Assembly (NCBI RefSeq): GCF_009707705.1
Contig: NZ_WLYX01000001.1
Span: forward strand, 1,488,001 to 1,552,000
Reading direction: 5' to 3'
From: Paludibacterium denitrificans
GTDB lineage: Bacteria > Pseudomonadota > Gammaproteobacteria > Burkholderiales > Chromobacteriaceae
DNA length: 64,000 nt
Under the pieces are notes generated by a model. The model was given only the letters and a program-made list of their open reading frames with translations, was not told the origin of the DNA and did no database searches. Below are positions 10,302 through 24,869 of the stretch, piece by piece. Every line of letters starts with the position of its first letter. The first letter of the stretch is position 1. The translations under genes were made by a program, and so were the position numbers.

Positions 10302-11448
10302 ATGAGCACCTCTACCTTCTTTATCCCAGCCGTCAACATGATGGGCGAAGGCAGTCTGCAAGAGGCCATGACGGCCATTCGCGGTTACGGTTTTCGCCAT
10401 GCACTGATCGTGACCGATAAGCCCTGTCCCGTGCTGGTGTGGCGACCAAAGTGGCCGAATTACTGCGCCAGCAAAATCTGCAAGCCACCATTTTTGATGG
10501 TGCCAAGCCCAATCCGACCGTCGGCAATGTGGAAGCTTGGCCGTGTTGCGCGAAAACGGCTGCGACTGCGTGATTTCACTCGGCGGCGGTTCGCCGCATG
10601 ACTGTGCCAAGGGGATTGCGCTGGTAGCCACCAATGGCGGCCATATCGGCGATTATGAAGGGGTGGACAAGTCCGCCAAGCCGCAGTTGCCGCTGATCGC
10701 GATCAATACCACGGCGGGCACGGCCAGCGAGATGACCCGGTTCTGCATCATTACCGATGAATCGCGCCACATCAAAATGGCCATTGTCGACCGTAACGTC
10801 ACGCCGATGTTGTCGGTCAATGATCCGACCCTGATGCTGGCCAAACCGCTTAAGCACTGACGGCCGCTACCGGCATGGATGCACTGACGCACGCCGTGGA
10901 AGCCTACGTTTCCACCGCCGCTACCCCGATTACCGATGCCTGCGCGCTCAAAGCGGTCGCGCTGATTTCGGCCAACCTGCGTGCCGCCGTGAAGAACGGT
11001 CAGGATCTGCACGCCCGTGAGCAAATGGCCTATGCCCAGTTCCCTGTGCATGGCGTTTAACAATGCGTCGCTTGGTTATGTGCATGCCATGGCGCACCAG
11101 CTGGGCGGTTTCTACGACCTGCCGCATGGCGTGTGCAATGCCGTGTTGCTGCCGCACGTGGAAGCGTTCAATGCCGAAACCTCCGCCGCGCGTCTGGCTG
11201 ACGTGGCCCGCGCCATGGGCGTGAACGTGGCTGGCCTGACCGATGCCGATGCCGCAGAAGCCTGCCTGAACGCCATTCGCCTGTTGTCGGCTGATATCGG
11301 TATCCCTGCAGGCCTGACTGAACTGGGCGTCAAGACCAGTGACATTCCTACGTTGGCCGAAAACGCACTGCGTGATGCCTGCGGCCTGACTAACCCGCGC
11401 AAGGCAAGCCAGGCCGATATCGAAGCCATCTTCCAGAACGCGTTGTAA
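10302..11448 (+). CDS. Iron-containing alcohol dehydrogenase
   Basis: Group III alcohol dehydrogenase of about 382 residues, interconverting alcohols and aldehydes with NAD. The nucleotide-binding motif is [15 protein letters not shown]. The family block [13 protein letters not shown] is present, and the metal ligands lie in [12 protein letters not shown] (Asp and His) and [16 protein letters not shown] (two His). The frame is broken at about 10425, 10533, 10847 and 11043. The last three are repaired by restoring GCCGGC and CCTGG, giving [22 protein letters not shown] and AQFLAGMAFNNA. It follows the aldehyde dehydrogenase by 146 bases on the same strand, so it is probably in the same sigma-54 regulon. 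A YiaY/AdhB-like assignment is reasonable; the substrate is not fixed. Confidence 0.85.
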
Positions 11449-11494
11449 CCTTTGTTGTGACCCTCCAGTACCCTCTGTGGGTACACCCGTTTGA

Positions 11495-11518
11495 CCGCCC
11501 TTCGGGGCGGTTTTTTTT
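11495..11518 (+). terminator. Rho-independent terminator of the alcohol dehydrogenase gene
   Basis: Stem CCGCCC / GGGCGG with a stable TTCG loop and eight T, 46 bases after the stop codon. Confidence 0.85.
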
Positions 11519-11822
11519 CGCGGCACGCCTTTGGTGAAGGTGGTGATGCCCCAACGCGCTTGCCGCACCGTCCACATGATGTGCTGGCCGTGAGCCGTGC
11601 TCGTGTCAGTGCCATGCTGACGTCGTAAACGGCGATCCGTCTGACGGTTTGTCGGATCGGCTGGCCGTTGGGGGATAGAACGTAGTGCTGCTGGGGTGAG
11701 GAAATTAAGAGCATCTCCTCGCCATAGGTAGCATGCAAAACGACCTCGCCAAACAATTTGTAATTTATTTAATGTTTTACGTTATTTATCTACGTAATTA
11801 TTGCGTTACCGTACGGGTGGTT
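11519..11822 (-). other. Gap with a doubtful minus-strand reading frame
   Basis: 304 bases without a recognised gene. On the minus strand an ATG at 11754-11756 opens MFGEVVLHATYGEEML, followed by HYVLSPNGQPIRQTVRR and then, in a second frame, GQHIMWTVRQARWGITTF. If one indel is assumed this could be a short protein of 80-100 residues that ends before the alcohol dehydrogenase terminator. I do not recognise a family, no ribosome site is convincing, and the region may simply be non-coding. The AT-rich part at 11755-11800 could be a promoter. Confidence 0.25.
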
Positions 11823-12503
11823 TCACAGTTCGGCCCACATGCGCAGCAGGTTGTGATAGCTGGCGGTTAGAGTCACCAGCTCCTCGGTATCGCCGTGTTG
11901 CTGGCGCAAGCGGGAAATGGCCATGTCCATGTCAAACAGCAAGGTGCGCCGGGCATCATCGCGGACCATGCTCTGGGTCCAGAAAAACGAGGCCAGCCGG
12001 GCGCCCCGCGTTACCGGTTCTACCCGGTGCAGGCTGGTGGCCGGGTACAGCACCATGTCGCCGGCGGGCAGTTTGACGCTGTGTAAGCCGTAGGCATCTT
12101 CCACCACCAGTTCGCCGCCGTCGTACTCGTCCGGCTGGCTGAAAAACAGCGTGCACGAGACATCCGTACGGACCCAGCTGCCGTCAAACGGATGCGAACG
12201 TACGGCGTTATCCACATGGTTGCCAAAATCCATGCCGCCCTGATAGCAATTGAACAGCGGAGGGAAAACCGTTTTCGGCAGCGCAGCAGAGAAAAACTGG
12301 CTATTGCGTTTGAGTGCCGCCTCCACCATGGCCTGCAGCTCGCGTGCCGTTTGCTGTTGTTGTGGCAATTGTAGGTTGCGTTTGACTTGCGCCGATTGGG
12401 TTCCGGCCGTCAGGCGGCCATCGGCCCAATCGGCCTGACTCAACAGACGGCGGCCGTGCGCCAGTTCTTCCTGAGTTAAAACATTGGGAATATGTAACAG
12501 CAT
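11823..12503 (-). CDS. piuC: Fe(II)/2-oxoglutarate-dependent PKHD-type hydroxylase (PiuC/YbiX)
   Basis: A 226-residue dioxygenase. The metal site is visible: HVD in [12 protein letters not shown], the distal His in SLHRVEPV, and the 2-oxoglutarate-binding Arg a few residues later ([10 protein letters not shown]). The double-stranded beta-helix core ([25 protein letters not shown]) is typical of the PiuC/YbiX group. These genes usually sit beside TonB-dependent siderophore receptors, as here, where the receptor is just upstream on the same strand. The start at 12503 ([10 protein letters not shown]) was chosen over a longer in-frame opening because it matches the usual N-terminus. Confidence 0.87.
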   Translation of the reverse strand: MLLHIPNVLTQEELAHGRRLLSQADWADGRLTAGTQSAQVKRNLQLPQQQQTARELQAMVEAALKRNSQFFSAALPKTVFPPLFNCYQGGMDFGNHVDNAVRSHPFDGSWVRTDVSCTLFFSQPDEYDGGELVVEDAYGLHSVKLPAGDMVLYPATSLHRVEPVTRGARLASFFWTQSMVRDDARRTLLFDMDMAISRLRQQHGDTEELVTLTASYHNLLRMWAEL

Positions 12504-12566
12504 GGGGAATCCTTGTTCTTGATCATCGATGGCCCACGACGAGCTGTGCAGCCCGTCGTGGGGGCT

Positions 12567-12578
12567 TTCGGCCAACCT
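12567..12578 (-). repeat. DUS-like 12-mer AGGTTGGCCGAA, intergenic
   Basis: A perfect copy on the minus strand between the receptor stop and the piuC start, next to an imperfect hairpin (CCCACGACG ... CGTCGTGGG at 12535-12562). Confidence 0.75.
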
Positions 12579-12600
12579 TCCGTTGGATGTCGCGGCTGAT

Positions 12601-14768
12601 TTAGTACTTCAGCCCTACGGTCAGCTGCGCTTCACGCGGGGTGCCCAGCGTGGCGTGCCCGCCGTAGGCGCCGTCGTAATAGGTCTTGTTGGTCAGGTTG
12701 TAGAGATTGAGTTGCAGCCGGTAGTGCCTGGTTTCATAACTCAGCATGGCGTTGGCAACCGTGTAGGACGGCAGGTAGTTGCTGTTGGTCTCGTTGGCGT
12801 AGCGCTTGCCAACATAGGTCGCGCCGATGCCGCCGGTAATCCCGTCGGTAAAGCGATAGGTGGTCCACACATTGGCGGTGGCGCGTGGCGTGTAACGCGG
12901 CATCTTGCCTTCGGTGCCGGTCTGCCCCAGTGCCGGTGGTGCCGCCTTGTCGATTTTGGAGTCCATCAGCGTGACGCCCGCCGATAGTTCCCAGCGCTCG
13001 GTCAGGCGGCCATTGCCTTCCAGTTCCAGCCCCGGGTGTGGCGTTTGCCGGAGAGTACCACCACGCTGGTGTCGTCCGGGTCGGTATTGCGCTCGTTGGT
13101 TTTTTCGATCCGGAACAGCGCCGCGCGCAGGCTGGCATCGCCATCCAGCACATCCCATTTGGCACCCACTTCAATGTTGCGGTTCTTTTCCGGGTCGACC
13201 TTGCTGGTTCCCTTGTCCAGCGCGTAGGTCTCGCCAGACGGATTGAACGACGTGCCATAGCTGGCGTAATACGACTGGACAAAATCCGGTTGCCAGATCA
13301 GCCCGCCGCGCCAGCTCCATACCCGGTCAGTGCGCGACAGATCATAAGTGTTGTTGCCATTGACCGAGCCGTCGCGGTTATAGCCATGGGTGCTGTAGTC
13401 GCCGGAAAAGCGGTCAAAGCGGGTGCCAAACACGGCTTTCCACCGGGGATTCAGTTCCAGCGTATCCATCGCATACACGCCAATATTGTTGGCATCAAAC
13501 GTGGTGTTGCTGGTGCGATAGCGTGACAGGTTGACCGGGTCGGCTGCATTCGGGTTGCCCACCGTAGTGGTCGGTACTGTGCCGTACAGCGCGTAGCGGC
13601 TGGTGTCCGACTGTTCGTAGCTCAGTTCCAGCCCGCTCAAGAGCGTGTGTTTGATCGCGCCGGTGGTAAAGCTTTGCGTCAGGTCGGTCTGGTTGTTCCA
13701 TGACTGGTCCGCGCCGCTGCGCAGCGGTTTGCTGCGGCGCATGATGCTGTCGGCGCTCAGGTTGTTGGAACTGGCCGGGCGTGGGGCGGTTGGGTTCACA
13801 TCGCGCCAGAAGCGGTTGTAGCGCAACTGGTTGGTCAGTTCGGTGCCATCGCCAAAGTCGTGGCTCAGTTTGGCGGTCACGATGTCGGCCGAAGTCTTTT
13901 CGTAGTCGCTATCCAGCCCGTAAAACCTGTCGCGTGCCACATTCAGTGGTTGGTGGGTATTGGCGTTATACGGCACGCCATAGTCCGGCACGTTGTCTTC
14001 TTCCTGGTGGAAGTAAGACAGGGTCAGCGTGGTGGGTTCTCCCAGCCCAAATGCCACCGATGGTGCCACGCCCCAGCGGGTATTTTTGGCCGCGCCACGG
14101 TCGCTGCCATCGTGGGTGTCCATCAGGTTGAGGCGAACGGCGGAGTGTTCGCCGGTCATCTGGTTGATGTCAGCCGTCACGCGCTGATAATCATGCGTAC
14201 CCGTGGTAAAGTCGGCTTCCAGCTTGTCGTTTAACAGGGGAGATTTGCTCACCTGATTGACCACCCCGCCGGTCGAGCCGCGCCCAAACAACATTGAGCT
14301 GGCACCCTTCAACACCTCCACGCGCTCATCATTAAAGGCATCGCGGTTGTACTGGCCGATGTCGCGCATGCCGTCGCGGTAGGTATCGGTTGCCGCAGAG
14401 AAGCCGCGGATGACCACCTGATCGCCGGTGCGTCCGCCTTCTCCTGCCGCAAAGGTAATGCCCGGCACGTTGCGCAATGCCTCTTTCATGGTGGCGGCGC
14501 CCTGATCCTGCATCAGTTGCTGGTTGACCACCGAAACCGATTGCGGGATGTCGCGCAGCTTCTGTTTGATCTTGCCAATGGTGGACGTCTCCGTCTTGTA
14601 GGTTCCCCGTACCGGGGCATCACCTTCCACGGTGACGGTATCCAGCGTCTGGGTGCTCTCGCTGCGGCCGGTGGCCGGGCTGAGTGCCACGGCCAGCATG
14701 CCCGCCGCCACGCTGGCCGGTAGCTTGTGCTGCCCCAGATACTCGGAGCGCATCAGGCGATTTTTCAT
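12601..14768 (-). CDS. TonB-dependent siderophore receptor, Fiu/PiuA-like
   Basis: An outer-membrane channel that imports ferric siderophore with TonB energy; about 722 residues. A signal peptide ([15 protein letters not shown]) is followed by a TonB-box region (TLDTVTVEG), the plug domain ([58 protein letters not shown]) and beta strands to a C-terminal GLKY ending in an aromatic residue, as expected for BamA-dependent insertion. One frame break near 13035 is repaired by restoring CCTGG, giving RGLELEGNG. The ATG at 14768 has a good AAAGAGGACACC ribosome site. Pairing with a PiuC hydroxylase suggests a catecholate or related siderophore; the exact ligand cannot be read from sequence. Confidence 0.88.
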
Positions 14769-14942
14769 GGTGTCCTCTTTATGGTGTGTGGTTGTGTCAA
14801 ACACGGTTGTGAAGGTGCACCTGTCCCGGGACGTTGCTCGCGCGCGCAGCCGTCCCCGCACACTGGTGGGCAGTGTGTTATTGGCAGACAGGAGGGGAGG
14901 GGCGGAAACCGTTATGTCCCGCCCCGGAAACGGCAGGCGGCG

Positions 14943-15354
14943 CTAAGGCGCGGTGGTGACAAAGCCGATACGGCTGATACCGCTACGCTGCGCGGTGGCC
15001 AGCGCCTGCGCCACGCTGTCATAGCGCAGGGATTTGTCTGCTTGCAGCGCCAGCTCCACATTCGGTTCGCGGGATACGGCCGCCGCAAAGCGCGGGCCCA
15101 ATTCGTCGCGGCTCACCGGCTGACCATCCCAGTAATGCTGACCTCTGGCATCAATCGCCAGCCGGATCTGGCGTCTTAAGCGGTTGTGCTGTGCTGGAGG
15201 CTGCCTGTGGCAAATCCACGCGCACCTGCTGGGTGAGTAGCGGCGTAGTAATGATGAACACCACCAGCAGCACCAGCATCACGTCCACCAGCGGCGTGGT
15301 ATTGATCTCTGCCATTGGCGTGCCCGTGCCGCGGTCAAAACTACCGAACGCCAT
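14943..15354 (-). CDS. exbD: ExbD biopolymer transport protein
   Basis: Partner of ExbB in the proton-driven motor that energises TonB. About 136 residues: a short cytoplasmic start ([33 protein letters not shown] cut here at the membrane helix) with the functional Asp in [10 protein letters not shown], then a periplasmic domain. The frame breaks near 15180, where the observed GCTTAAGA stands where GCCGGCA is expected; the repaired protein continues [12 protein letters not shown] and ends GFVTTAP. The start overlaps the end of exbB by 14 bases, which shows translational coupling. Confidence 0.87.
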
Positions 15355-16014
15355 GTGCGTGCTCCGGTTGGGTCAGTAACTGGGCGTGTAGATCGTGGGC
15401 AAAATGATCCAGTTGCTGTGCCAGCAGACGCTGGGCGCGCGTCAGCGCGTTATAGGCCAGTACCGCCGGAATCGCCGCGGCCAGCCCGGCCGCCGTGGCA
15501 ATCAGGGCTTCGCCAATCGGGCTACCGTGGCGATGTTGACCTGTCCAGACAGGCCGATCGACGTCAGTGCGTGATAAATCCCCCATACTGTGCCAAACAG
15601 GCCGATGAACGGGGCGGTAGAGCCCACCGAAGCCAGTAGTGTCATGCCGGTTTCCTGACGCGCGGTCTCCTGTGCCGGGGACTGGCGGATGGCGCGGGTG
15701 AGAAACTCGTTGAGCGGGCAGGTCTTGCCCAGTGAGTGCTCGGCATGTCGCTGGTGGTGGCGTAAGGCTTCCAGCCCTTCTCGCGTTAGTTGGGCAATCG
15801 GCGCGCTCGACCGGGCAATGGCCTGTTCGGCTTCCTGCCAGTTACTGGCGGCCCAGACCGCGTTTTCGGCCAACCTGTTGGCTCGCCGGGTGCGCAGCGT
15901 CTGGATGCCGCGCAACAGAATCAGATACCGGGTAGCCAGAGACATCAAAACCAGCAGGCTGAAGGTGATCATCAGGACCACATCGCCTTGTTCAAATACA
16001 GTCAGCAGTTTCAT
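15341..16014 (-). CDS. exbB: ExbB/TolQ/MotA-family proton channel
   Basis: Inner-membrane proton channel of the TonB motor, about 225 residues with three membrane segments: [38 protein letters not shown] and [17 protein letters not shown]. The [16 protein letters not shown] segment is a family signature. The frame breaks near 15525 where four bases of a GCCGGC are missing; the repaired sequence is TVAGPIGEALI. It overlaps tonB by four bases and exbD by fourteen, so tonB-exbB-exbD form one operon in that order. Confidence 0.88.
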
Positions 16015-16719
16015 GATGGGCGTACAGCTTTCAGGGAAAATTCAACAGGAACAATAAAGGTATAAGGAATGGCCTCATCGCCTTGGCGCGCCGGGACAAA
16101 TTTCCAGCGGCGCACAGCGGTCAGTGCCGCCCGGTCCAGCCGCGGAAAACCACTGCTCTGCGCCAGCTCGACCACACTCGGCCAACCCTGTGCGCTTACC
16201 TGCACCCGCAGGCGCACGGTGCCCTGTTCCGCCAGTTCCAGCGATAACGGCGGATAGAGCGGCTTGGGGTTGTTCAGATAACCACCGCGATACAGTGGCT
16301 CATGCACTGTGGCGGTACTGGTCTGGCGTGGGCCACCGCTGGCCGCGGAGGGTGGGTTATCCGCTAATGGGTGGCCATCACCTTCGTTGCTGCTGGCGGG
16401 TGCGGGCTTGGCATGGGGTGAAGTCGCCTGTTCGGACGGCGCTGATAGCGTAACCGGTGCGGTTGTGCTGGCTTGCCGACGCCCTGGTCGGCGTTTGTCG
16501 TGTTACCGGGTGCGGGGTGGCCGTTGTGCTGTCGGGCTGAGACTGTTCCGTGCTCGTCAGCGTCATCATTGGCAGGCTGGCCAAGCGCGGCGGCTGGATC
16601 GGCGTTGGCGTGAGCAGATAGCCGCTCACCGCCAGTGCCGCCAGCAGATGCAAGGCGCCACTGCTCGCTAGTGCTGCGGTAGGCAAGGAAGGTCGAAAGG
16701 GTCGAGGTTGCGTGTCCAT
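16011..16719 (-). CDS. tonB: TonB energy transducer
   Basis: Transmits energy from ExbB/ExbD to outer-membrane receptors. About 235 residues: one N-terminal membrane anchor (ALASSGALHLLAALAVSGYLL), a Pro/Ser/Thr-rich spacer, and the C-terminal TonB domain (GYLNNPKPLYPPLSLELAEQGTVRLRVQV, here a broken-up family signature; then VRRWKFVPARQGDEAIPYTFIVPVEF). The frame is broken once in the spacer near 16450-16480. The Pro content of the spacer is modest. First gene of the operon and preceded by a Fur-box-like site. Confidence 0.85.
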
Positions 16720-16730
16720 TCATTTATGGT

Positions 16731-16749
16731 AATGCAAATCATTATCATT
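16731..16749 (-). promoter_or_regulatory. Fur-box-like site before tonB-exbB-exbD
   Basis: On the minus strand the 19 bases begin AATGATAATGATT and end GCATT, resembling the Fur consensus of GATAAT/ATTATC repeats. It lies 12 bases upstream of the tonB start, so iron repression of the operon is likely. Confidence 0.65.
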
Positions 16750-16881
16750 AACAATAATTTTCGAAGGACGGTTATTCCCTGAGGTTTTGCTCGGTGGATC
16801 ACTTGTAATTACCGGCTCTGCCTTGATATTGACAGCGCGGATCTGCTGCGGAGCAGACCAGTTCAAGGATGGAAACAGCAC

Positions 16882-17418
16882 ATGCAGCAGTTTGATGGTA
16901 CGACTATAGTTTCTGTGCGACGCGGCTCACGCGTGGCGCTGGGTGGGGATGGCCAGGTTACGCTGGGCAATATTGTCATCAAGGCGACTGCCCGCAAGAT
17001 TCGCCGCTTGTATCACGACAAAGTGCTGGCTGGTTTTGCCGGTGGCACGGCCGATGCCTTTACCCTGTTCGAACGCTTCGAAGCCAAGCTGGAAAAGCAT
17101 CAGGGGCATCTGGTGCGCTCGGCGGTGGAGTTGGCCAAAGACTGGCGTACCGATCGCATGCTGCGCCGCCCGGAAGCGATGCTGATCGTGGCCGACCACG
17201 AAAGCACGCTCATCATCACCGGTAACGGCGATGTACTGGAGCCGGAGCAGGGCATCGCCGCCATCGGCTCCGGTGGCGCCTTCGCGCAGTCTGCCGCGCG
17301 TGCACTGTTCGAGAATACCGAACTCGATCCCGAAGTGATCGTGAAAAAGTCGCTGGAAATCGCCGGTGACATCTGTATCTACACCAACCAGAATCATCTG
17401 ATCGAAACGCTGGGTTGA
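16882..17418 (+). CDS. hslV: ATP-dependent protease subunit HslV
   Basis: Peptidase subunit of the HslUV (ClpQY) protease. The 178 residues include the N-terminal block [12 protein letters not shown]: cleavage before the first Thr of TTIVSVRR would expose the catalytic N-terminal Thr. Further signatures are GKVxAGF-like [22 protein letters not shown] and [16 protein letters not shown]. The reading frame is intact. hslU follows after 75 bases, and the gap holds an inverted pair of the DUS-like repeat. Confidence 0.95.
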   Translation: MQQFDGTTIVSVRRGSRVALGGDGQVTLGNIVIKATARKIRRLYHDKVLAGFAGGTADAFTLFERFEAKLEKHQGHLVRSAVELAKDWRTDRMLRRPEAMLIVADHESTLIITGNGDVLEPEQGIAAIGSGGAFAQSAARALFENTELDPEVIVKKSLEIAGDICIYTNQNHLIETLG

Positions 17419-17444
17419 TCCCGCACACCAGATCAAACGCCGGG

Positions 17445-17475
17445 TTGGCCGAAGCGCAAGCGTACATTCGGCCAA
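17445..17475. repeat. Inverted pair of the DUS-like 9-mer between hslV and hslU
   Basis: TTGGCCGAA at 17445-17453 and TTCGGCCAA at 17467-17475, 13 bases apart, can form a GTTGGCCGAA / TTCGGCCAAC hairpin. No T run follows, so it is not a classical terminator; it may attenuate hslU or stabilise hslV mRNA. Confidence 0.7.
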
Positions 17476-17493
17476 CTTGGTTCGGAGGTTTCC

Positions 17494-18832
17494 CATGACA
17501 CAAATGACCCCACAAGAAATTGTTCACGAACTGAACAAACACATCATCGGCCAGGACGCCGCCAAGCGTGCCGTGGCCATCGCCCTGCGTAACCGCTGGC
17601 GTCGTCAGCAGGTGGACGAGCCGCTGCGTAGCGAAATCACTCCCAAGAATATTCTGATGATCGGCCCCACCGGCGTGGGCAAGACCGAAATCGCCCGCCG
17701 TCTGGCCAAATTGTCCGGTGCGCCGTTTATCAAGGTCGAGGCCACCAAGTTTACCGAGGTCGGCTATGTTGGCCGCGATGTGGACACCATCATCCGCGAC
17801 TTGATGGAAGTGGCGATCAAGGAAACGCGCGATGCCGCGATCAAGCGTAATCGCACCCGCGCCGAAGATGCAGCAGAGGACCGTATTCTCGACGTGCTGC
17901 TGCCGCTTACGTAGCCATGCCGGTTTCTTTGGTGGCGAGCTGCCGAAACGGCCAAGCCGGAGGACGGCGCCACCCGCCAGAAATTCCGCAAGATGCTGCG
18001 CGAGGGTAAGCTGGACGACAAGGAAATCGAGATCGACGTTGCTGCTCCGCAAAGCAAGATGGAAATCTTTGCCCCGCCGGGTATGGAAGATTTCTCCAGC
18101 CAATTGCAGAGCATGTTCCAGGGCATGAACGCTTAAGCAAAACCAAGGCCGCCAAGCTGAAGGTGGCCGAGGCATTCAAGCTGTTGATCGACGAGGAAGC
18201 CGCCAAACTGGTCAGCGAAGACGATATCAAGGCCGAAGCACTGAAGAACGTCGAGCAAAACGGCATTGTCTTCCGGATGAAATCGATAAGGTTACCAGCC
18301 GTTCGGAAGGCAGTGGCGCCGACGTATCACGCGCCGGCGTGCAGCGCGACCTGCTGCCTTTGGTGGAAGGCACCACCGTTTCTACCAAATACGGCATGGT
18401 CAAGACGGATCACATCTTGTTTATCGCTTCCGGCGCCTTCCAGTTGTCCAAACCATCCGACCTGATCCCGGAACTGCAAGGGCGCCTGCCGATCCGCGTC
18501 GAGCTGTCATCGTTGTCGGTGGATGACTTCAAGCAAATCCTCACCAGTACCGATGCCTGCCTGACCCGTCAGTATCAGGCATTGCTGGAAACCGAAGGAG
18601 TTGAGCTGGTGTTTGCCGAATCCGGCATTCAAAGGTTGGCCGAAATCGCCCGGCAGGTAAACGAAAAGACCGAAAACATCGGCGCCCGTCGGTTGTATAC
18701 CGTCATGGAAAAACTGCTGGAAGAAGTGTCCTTCTCCACCACCGCAGGCCAAGTGGAAATCGACAGTGCCTACGTCGACAGCAAGCTGGACCTGCTGTCG
18801 CAGCGTGAGGACCGGCGCGCTACGTCCTTTAA
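17494..18832 (+). CDS. hslU: HslU ATPase, unfoldase of HslUV
   Basis: AAA+ ATPase that unfolds substrates and feeds them to HslV; about 446 residues. It begins [24 protein letters not shown] and has Walker [10 protein letters not shown], the pore-loop region [12 protein letters not shown], and the sensor regions [16 protein letters not shown] and [15 protein letters not shown]. The frame is broken at about 17910, 17950, 18133, 18285 and 18813. Those at 17910 and 18133 are GCCGGC lesions (repaired LPPARSHAGFF and MNAGKTKAAKL) and the last is CC[T]GG, which restores the true C-terminus REDLARYVL and the TAA at 18830-18832. In the uncorrected sequence the frame runs on to 18905. Confidence 0.92.
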
Positions 18833-18903
18833 CTGGCCTGCCCAACATTACCTATATATAGATGCGGCAGTCAGCGCCACGTTGATTCGTCCGTTCGCTG
18901 ACT

Positions 18904-18932
18904 AAAAAGCCCCGATAACGGGGCTTTTTTCT
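18904..18932 (+). terminator. Rho-independent terminator after hslU
   Basis: AAAAAGCCCCG, four bases, CGGGGCTTTTTT: a strong hairpin with flanking A and T runs. Confidence 0.88.
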
Positions 18933-19281
18933 TGTCTGGCGCGATGCCCGGATATGAAGGCATATGCCTCTTGTGAAATGAGCCCAATCATTTGCCGAAA
19001 CCCTAAATGGATAAGTAGATGAATAACAGCAGGTTAGGGTGTGGTCGGGTAATTGTATTGAAATAATTGGCCAGAAAGTGTTGACGGGATTGGCCGGGGT
19101 GGGTATAGTTCGCCTCCTCAGCTGACGACGCAACGGAAACGAAGCGGTTGGCACCGATCTTTAACAGAAAGAATAACCGATAGGTGTGAGTGCTTGGTAG
19201 AAGCCAACACTTGCACTGCAAGAGACAGAAATACTTGTTTTATTTCTTTGATCTTGCGTGCCAGAAATTTGCTAAGAGATT
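18933..19281 (+). other. rrn upstream and leader region
   Basis: 349 bases between the hslU terminator and 16S rRNA. It holds the rrn promoter (19081-19109), an AT-rich upstream stretch (18990-19075) that may act as an UP element, and a leader with a boxA-like CGATCTTTAACAGA at 19155-19168. From about 19096 on it is identical to the leader of the second rrn operon. Confidence 0.6.
19081..19109 (+). promoter_or_regulatory. rrn sigma-70 promoter
   Basis: TTGACG and TATAGT separated by exactly 17 bases, followed by a GC-rich discriminator (TCGCCTCCTC) typical of growth-rate-regulated stable RNA promoters. Confidence 0.8.
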
Positions 19282-20819
<1,538 letters not shown>

Positions 20820-20913
20820 GAGAAAGGCGGAAGCCGAGTACTCACAACCTATCGGTTGTTCTGGAAGTTAAGGGCATGGAGTTTAGCCGGAAGGCGAGAC
20901 GCCATCGTCAACT

Positions 20914-20990
20914 GGGTTTGTAGCTCAGCTGGTTAGAGCACCGTCTTGATAAGGCGGGGGTCGTTGGTTCGAGTCCAACCAGACCCACCA
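20914..20990 (+). tRNA. tRNA-Ile (GAU)
   Basis: 77 bases from GGGTTTGTAG to ACCCACCA. The anticodon loop is CTTGATAA (GAT), the T arm is GGTTCGAGTCC, and CCA is encoded. It lies in the 16S-23S spacer. Confidence 0.95.
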
Positions 20991-21001
20991 TTTGACCTGT
21001 T

Positions 21002-21077
21002 GGGGGATTAGCTCAGTTGGGAGAGCACCTGCTTTGCAAGCAGGGGGTCGTCGGTTCGATCCCGTCATCCTCCACCA
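21002..21077 (+). tRNA. tRNA-Ala (UGC)
   Basis: 76 bases from GGGGGATTAGCTC to CATCCTCCACCA. The anticodon loop is CTTTGCAAG (TGC), the T arm is GGTTCGATCCC, and CCA is encoded. It is the second tRNA of the rrn spacer. Confidence 0.95.
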
Positions 21078-21150
21078 CTCAGCCCAAACAAAAGCGCATC
21101 GTCGAGAGGCGGTGAATTTTTGTTTGCGTTGACAGACCGCAAGGTCGTAC

Positions 21151-21168
21151 GCTCGATCTTTAACAAAC
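21151..21168 (+). promoter_or_regulatory. boxA antitermination element before 23S rRNA
   Basis: GCTCGATCTTTAACAAAC resembles the boxA consensus TGCTCTTTAACAA and sits in the spacer between tRNA-Ala and 23S rRNA, where Nus-factor antitermination sites are expected. Confidence 0.6.
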
Positions 21169-21348
21169 TGAAGAAGCCGAATTAACAAGACGGCAAGAAG
21201 GAAAACGGAGTTAAGTCTTCGTTGGAAAGCTTGTCGACTTTGGGTAATTTGATTGTATCGATGTCATGTCGCCATATCAAAAGGGGCGGTGTGACATGTC
21301 GCACAAACACAGCCTGTTGTGGAAGTAACCAGGTTACTGAAATGATAG

Positions 21349-24239
<2,891 letters not shown>

Positions 24240-24365
24240 CATTTGAGTGGCTTGGGAAACCGAGCTGGCTGTAAATGTGCGACGTGCAATCAATTACCGA
24301 AATCATAAGTTAATTCAGGGTTGAGAGATCAACCCAAGGCTTCTTGCAGTTTGTTGACAGCTTAT

Positions 24366-24481
24366 GTCTGGTGGCCATAGCGAGGTGGTCCCACGCCTTC
24401 CCATCCCGAACAGGACCGTGAAACGCCTTAGCGCCGATGATAGTGTGGCATTCGCCATGTGAAAGTAGGACACCGCCAGAC
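24366..24481 (+). rRNA. rrf: 5S ribosomal RNA
   Basis: About 116 bases from GTCTGGTGGCCATAGCG to GACACCGCCAGAC, with the paired ends GTCTGGTGG / CCGCCAGAC and the CCCATCCCGAAC block. The ends are set by the terminal stem. Confidence 0.93.
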
Positions 24482-24490
24482 TCCCCTTAC

Positions 24491-24520
24491 GAAGCCCAGC
24501 TCAATCAGCTGGGCTTCTTG
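24491..24520 (+). terminator. rrn operon terminator
   Basis: Stem GAAGCCCAGCT / AGCTGGGCTTC followed by TTGCTTTT, ten bases after 5S rRNA. Confidence 0.85.
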
Positions 24521-24869
24521 CTTTTCACACCGGCCACCGCGCCTTCTTCTCTGGCTCGAGCGTCGCGCCTTCCCGTGGCGACGCGCTTTGAGGATTCCTT
24601 GGTTTCTCCGGCTCCGCATCCTGTCCTGTCTTAATCCGTGAACAAGCGGTCCCTGCCCATGTTGAGCAAAGAAGAAGCTCCCTTTTCCCCTCACATACCG
24701 CTTAACGCACCAAGAAATTAGCCATTGATTTAATCACTTTCATTGCTTTGCATAAAAAATCTTATTCTGGAATATAATTGTTTGACATCCGGCAGATGCC
24801 GAGATGGCGGTATTTGGTATACCTACCAAACTCGTCAAAATTCTGTGATGCAGGAAGAAGGGTCGGGAT
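24521..24869. other. Gap between the rrn operon and the minor-pilin cluster
   Basis: About 350 bases without a gene. The second half (24715-24800) is AT-rich and is the likely promoter region of the pilin cluster; TTGACA at about 24782 and TATAAT at about 24773 are present but not well spaced with each other. Reading frames on the minus strand here look like chance. Confidence 0.4.

Noticed and set aside
11112..11756. Long minus-strand frame across the alcohol dehydrogenase 3' end
   Set aside because: Its distal part is the antisense of a well-supported gene and passes through that gene's terminator; only the first 80 or so codons are left as a low-confidence note.
24428..24694. Minus-strand frame over the 5S rRNA and its terminator
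   Set aside because: It overlaps stable RNA and has no ribosome site or recognisable domain.
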